The position numbers and the translations under genes are program-made. Shown here in pieces: positions 8,701 through 9,977 of a stretch of DNA of 9,977 nt; within the stretch, counting starts at the first letter, position 1, and the number at the start of each line of letters is the position of its first letter. The stretch spans positions 1-9,977 of the forward strand of contig DQRJ01000141.1 in the NCBI GenBank assembly GCA_015663855.1. The letters are read 5' to 3'. Below the pieces are notes generated by a model. That model saw nothing but the letters and a program-made list of their open reading frames with translations, was not told where the DNA came from and did not search any database. Source of the stretch: Flavobacteriales bacterium (GTDB taxonomy: Bacteria > Bacteroidota > Bacteroidia > Flavobacteriales_D > Sanyastnellaceae).

Positions 8701-8780
8701 AGAAGTTCAACGACATTAAGGTCGGAGATGTCATCGAGGCTTATGAAGAGATAGAAGTTAAGCAGACGTTAGAAAGCTGA
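5742..8780 (+). CDS. infB: Translation initiation factor IF-2
   Basis: A 1012-residue GTPase that brings fMet-tRNA to the 30S subunit and promotes 50S joining. Visible in order: an IF2_N-like N-terminal domain (about 5-52, LSKAAREFNLGIGTIVDYL); an Ala/Lys/Glu-rich, probably helical linker (about 120-260); two KVVGK motifs (219-223 and 291-295); a Gly/Arg-rich stretch (326-377); a second IF2_N domain (about 425-490); the G domain with G1 GHVDHGKT (518-525), GGITQHIGA (542-550), DTPGHE (565-570), NKMD (619-622) and SAKRG (655-659); domain II (about 682-770); domain III (about 790-890); and the tRNA-binding domain IV (about 910-1005, with GYECGLNIEKF at 979-989). All GTPase motifs look intact. 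The ATG gives a family-like start. It is third in the rimP-nusA-infB operon and convergent with the SPOR gene, 18 bases between stops. Confidence 0.98.
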   Translation: MADVNKPVRLSKAAREFNLGIGTIVDYLETKGIKVDAKPNTKLNPDVYALVRGNFQGDKEAKEAAQRSTTSVVERENITLASARKRPTKKVEEEEPEIDLSIFKKSEDQPTVERSGKSEEALKAEQESASKSAAEKLAKEEAAALAAASAAKAQADLAAKTQAEAAAQAEAAAKAAEAEADAAIIAAKSAEAAAATAAAKADTDKKVIKAKAPAAKGLKVVGKLDFAAQAKEAEEKKAAAIVARAKAKLEAEKIIVKSAIQPIDIEKPKETDLKTNSGLVRAKVEKLTGPKVVGKIVLPVEKKRTKTTKEDGKRKRIKKKVDVAKAGAGAGAGRPPRPGAGTGAGRGGVRRGPGGPGGARGGARGATRGGARGPKKEVSQEDIKKEIRDTLARLSGGKKSKSSKMRRAKRKDIRDRSEDDMVRQQLEDTILKLTEFVTVAELATMMDKSVNDVISACMTLGIMVSINQRLDKDTITMIAEDFGFEVEFVSADLEEAIDVEQDDEADLVSRPPIITVMGHVDHGKTSLLDYIRKENVIAGEAGGITQHIGAYSVEVDGGQRITFLDTPGHEAFTAMRARGAQVTDLAIIVIASDDAVMPQTKEAIHHALAAEIPMIFALNKMDREEANPDKIKKELSEMNILVEEWGGKYQCQEISAKRGTNIEELLEKVLLEAEMLDLKANPNKRAIGTVVESTLDKGRGYVTNLLVEGGTLKVGDPILAGQYSGKIRAMFDERGQRVTEAGPSAPISVLGFDGAPNAGDNFNVFEDEKEARTIATKRQQLQREQGVRTQKTVTLEELGRRIAVGEFKELNLIVKGDVDGSIEALSDSLEKLSTEKVQVKIIHKAVGQITESDILLASASNAYIIGFQVRPSATARKLAETEEIQIKLYSVIYKAIEEMRDAMEGLLSAKIEEKIIGSAEIRETFKISKIGTIAGCIVNEGKILRSSKVRVIREGVVAYTGLLGSLKRFKDDAKEVAKGYECGLNIEKFNDIKVGDVIEAYEEIEVKQTLES

Positions 8781-8798
8781 TTCAGTTGATCTATAGAG

Positions 8799-9425
8799 TT
8801 AAAGTTTTGGGAGTGCAATCTCAGAAGGAACGATTAACGCATTTGGATATAGCCTAATCAGTTTATCCAAAGCAAGTTCGGCCTCCCAACGGTCTCTGTA
8901 ATTTCCAACGGCCACACTATAATTTGGCGCAATAGACTCCAAATAAACAGGTCTAGTATAAAGTCGATGCCTACAATTTGCACGAACAGCGCGAGCTGTT
9001 TCTAAATCCCCAAAATGGATTTGGACTCTATACCCATACAAAGGAGGGACACTCGCTAAAGCGTCGGCACTCAATACCATCAACGCAGAATCCATGTGAA
9101 TTTCGACGCTACCTACACCAGTCCTCCTCATTAAAGCCGGACGAATAGAGTCAGCTATAATCGAATTTATCTCATTATCGTTTTTATCATCGGGAGTATC
9201 AATTTCAAAAACTCTAACGCTAATTATGGAGTCTCCAGATATTAGCTCATTTTCAGAGCGAGTTGTATCACATTCGGTTCTAAAAATGTTACTCCACCAC
9301 GAGCCTTCAGTTTGCGCGGATACGCCTGATAAATCAGCAGTTAAGCACAAAAATATTGATAGATAAAGAACCCTTAGTATTCCCTTTTTTGACAGAAATT
9401 TAAAACAGATAATGTTTTTTTTCAT
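8799..9425 (-). CDS. SPOR domain-containing exported protein
   Basis: A 208-residue protein with a long basic-plus-hydrophobic N-terminus (1-37, ending GVSA before Gln38) read as a signal peptide; no lipobox cysteine is present. Residues 38-128 match nothing I recognise. Residues about 130-203 form a SPOR domain: GYRVQIHFGD, YLESIAPNYSVAVGNYRDRWEAE, then LIRLYPNALIVPSEI. SPOR domains bind peptidoglycan lacking stem peptides, so a periplasmic, wall-associated place is likely; its precise role is unknown. It is convergent with infB and divergent from the cytochrome c gene. No alternative Met lies near the N-terminus. A TAGATTTG motif ends four bases before the ATG (see findings). An SPOR protein beside infB and a cytochrome c gene is an arrangement I recall from other Bacteroidetes, though not checked here. 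Confidence 0.85.
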   Translation of the reverse strand: MKKNIICFKFLSKKGILRVLYLSIFLCLTADLSGVSAQTEGSWWSNIFRTECDTTRSENELISGDSIISVRVFEIDTPDDKNDNEINSIIADSIRPALMRRTGVGSVEIHMDSALMVLSADALASVPPLYGYRVQIHFGDLETARAVRANCRHRLYTRPVYLESIAPNYSVAVGNYRDRWEAELALDKLIRLYPNALIVPSEIALPKL

Positions 9426-9505
9426 AGAACAAATCTACACGAACATATCATTATTAGAGCATTACAAAGAATATTATTGTTTGGAAAGAGTCTAAATAAG
9501 CAAAC

Positions 9506-9538
9506 CTTGTGACATTGTTGTGACAAGTTGTATGTTTA
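9506..9538 (+). promoter_or_regulatory. Candidate promoter and direct repeat upstream of the cytochrome c gene
   Basis: CTTG (9506-9509) and TATGTTTA (9531-9538), 21 bases apart, resemble the Bacteroidetes TTTG / TAnnTTTG pair with one mismatch in each box. Transcription would start near 9544, about 45 bases before the ATG. Two copies of TTGTGACA (9507-9514 and 9518-9525) lie over the -33 box and spacer, 11 bp apart, a possible regulator site. The match is imperfect and could be chance. Confidence 0.35.
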
Positions 9539-9588
9539 GCAGAACTTTCAACGTAATTTCGCGCGTGAATTGAGTCTACTCGATTGAT

Positions 9589-9977
9589 ATGCAAAAACCG
9601 ATGAATAATCGTCTGAAACGACTTAAACATATAGCACAAGCAATTTGTGTTATCCTAGTTTTCCAGGTATCTGGACTAGCGGCCCAAGGTATTTGGGAGG
9701 GTGGAGACCCGACGAATGGTCAATCACTCTTTAATGTTAACTGTGCGTCTTGTCACAAAACCACCGATGAAACTCTCGTAGGACCAGGTCTTTCGGGCAT
9801 TCAAGATCGCTGGAAAACAACCGACGACATGCTCGTTGCGTGGGTACAAAACCCACAAGAAGCAGCTGAGTCAGGTGACAAGTACATTAAGGGTATGGTT
9901 GCCCGATACGTAGGCACTTACGGATGGATGACAGGACAAGCGGTATCTAAGGATGATATTCGTGACATTTTTGCTTA
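9589..9977 (+). CDS. c-type cytochrome, 3' end missing; probably first gene of an alternative complex III operon
   Basis: The first 129 codons of an open frame that continues past the window. A basic N-terminus (NNRLKRLKH) and a hydrophobic stretch (about 14-32) ending in LAA before Gln33 form a signal peptide, as expected for heme attachment outside the cytoplasm. A mono-heme cytochrome c domain follows: GQSLFNVNCASCH with the CxxCH site at Cys52-His56, VGPGLSGI (64-71), and Met114 in GWMTGQAVSKDD as the likely sixth heme ligand (Met103 is the alternative). Met5 (ATG 9601) is a second possible start. In Bacteroidetes a cytochrome of this kind next to infB commonly opens the alternative complex III (act) quinol oxidation operon, and ActA is multiheme. 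Only one heme site is visible, so ActA identity is inference; a stand-alone monoheme cytochrome is possible. Confidence 0.85.
   Translation, partial: MQKPMNNRLKRLKHIAQAICVILVFQVSGLAAQGIWEGGDPTNGQSLFNVNCASCHKTTDETLVGPGLSGIQDRWKTTDDMLVAWVQNPQEAAESGDKYIKGMVARYVGTYGWMTGQAVSKDDIRDIFA

Noticed and set aside
9454..9639. 61-codon minus-strand frame in the SPOR/cytochrome intergenic region
   Set aside because: Overlaps the cytochrome start antisense, has no recognisable domain, and covers the candidate promoter.
1..9977. A new defence or mobile system
   Set aside because: No integrase, transposase, toxin-antitoxin pair, nuclease or repeat array is visible. The AlbA_2 protein alone is not enough to call a defence system.

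Overview
The window comes from a member of the Bacteroidetes (Bacteroidota), probably a marine or environmental Flavobacteriales-like lineage. Four things point there. A PorZ-type protein of the type IX secretion system (T9SS) is present. The only good promoter match is the Bacteroidetes -7 box TAnnTTTG. Clear Shine-Dalgarno sites are largely absent. The gene order rimP-nusA-infB, then a SPOR-domain gene, then a cytochrome c gene, is one I recall from this phylum (from memory, not searched).

The left block (1-3792) lies on the minus strand and reads right to left. It holds an AlbA_2/Schlafen-like putative DNA-binding protein (3067-3792), then after 26 bases porZ (653-3040), then a pyridoxal-phosphate aminotransferase of the methionine/kynurenine (YbdL-like) type. 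The aminotransferase starts at a TTG that overlaps the porZ stop (TTGA) and runs off the left edge before its catalytic lysine. The spacing suggests one transcript.

The central block (3793-8780) is on the plus strand and is the transcription/translation operon rimP-nusA-infB: 30S maturation factor, transcription elongation/termination factor and initiation factor IF-2. It starts from a divergent region carrying a consensus promoter and a short leader with a terminator-like hairpin. A long 17-position hairpin sits between nusA and infB.

The right block (8781-9977) has a SPOR-domain exported protein on the minus strand, convergent with infB. A 163-base divergent region with a candidate promoter and an 8-bp direct repeat follows, then the first 129 codons of an exported c-type cytochrome cut by the right edge. 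By remembered synteny this is probably the first gene of an alternative complex III (act) respiratory operon.

No stretch over 300 bases lacks a gene. Intergenic regions are 3041-3066, 3793-3914, 4398-4403, 5637-5741, 8781-8798 and 9426-9588. I see no tRNA, rRNA, insertion sequence, CRISPR array or prophage gene. This is mainly a conserved housekeeping locus. The second-look signals are the candidate cis-regulatory structures and the poorly understood AlbA_2 gene linked to porZ; I do not see a convincing new multi-gene system.
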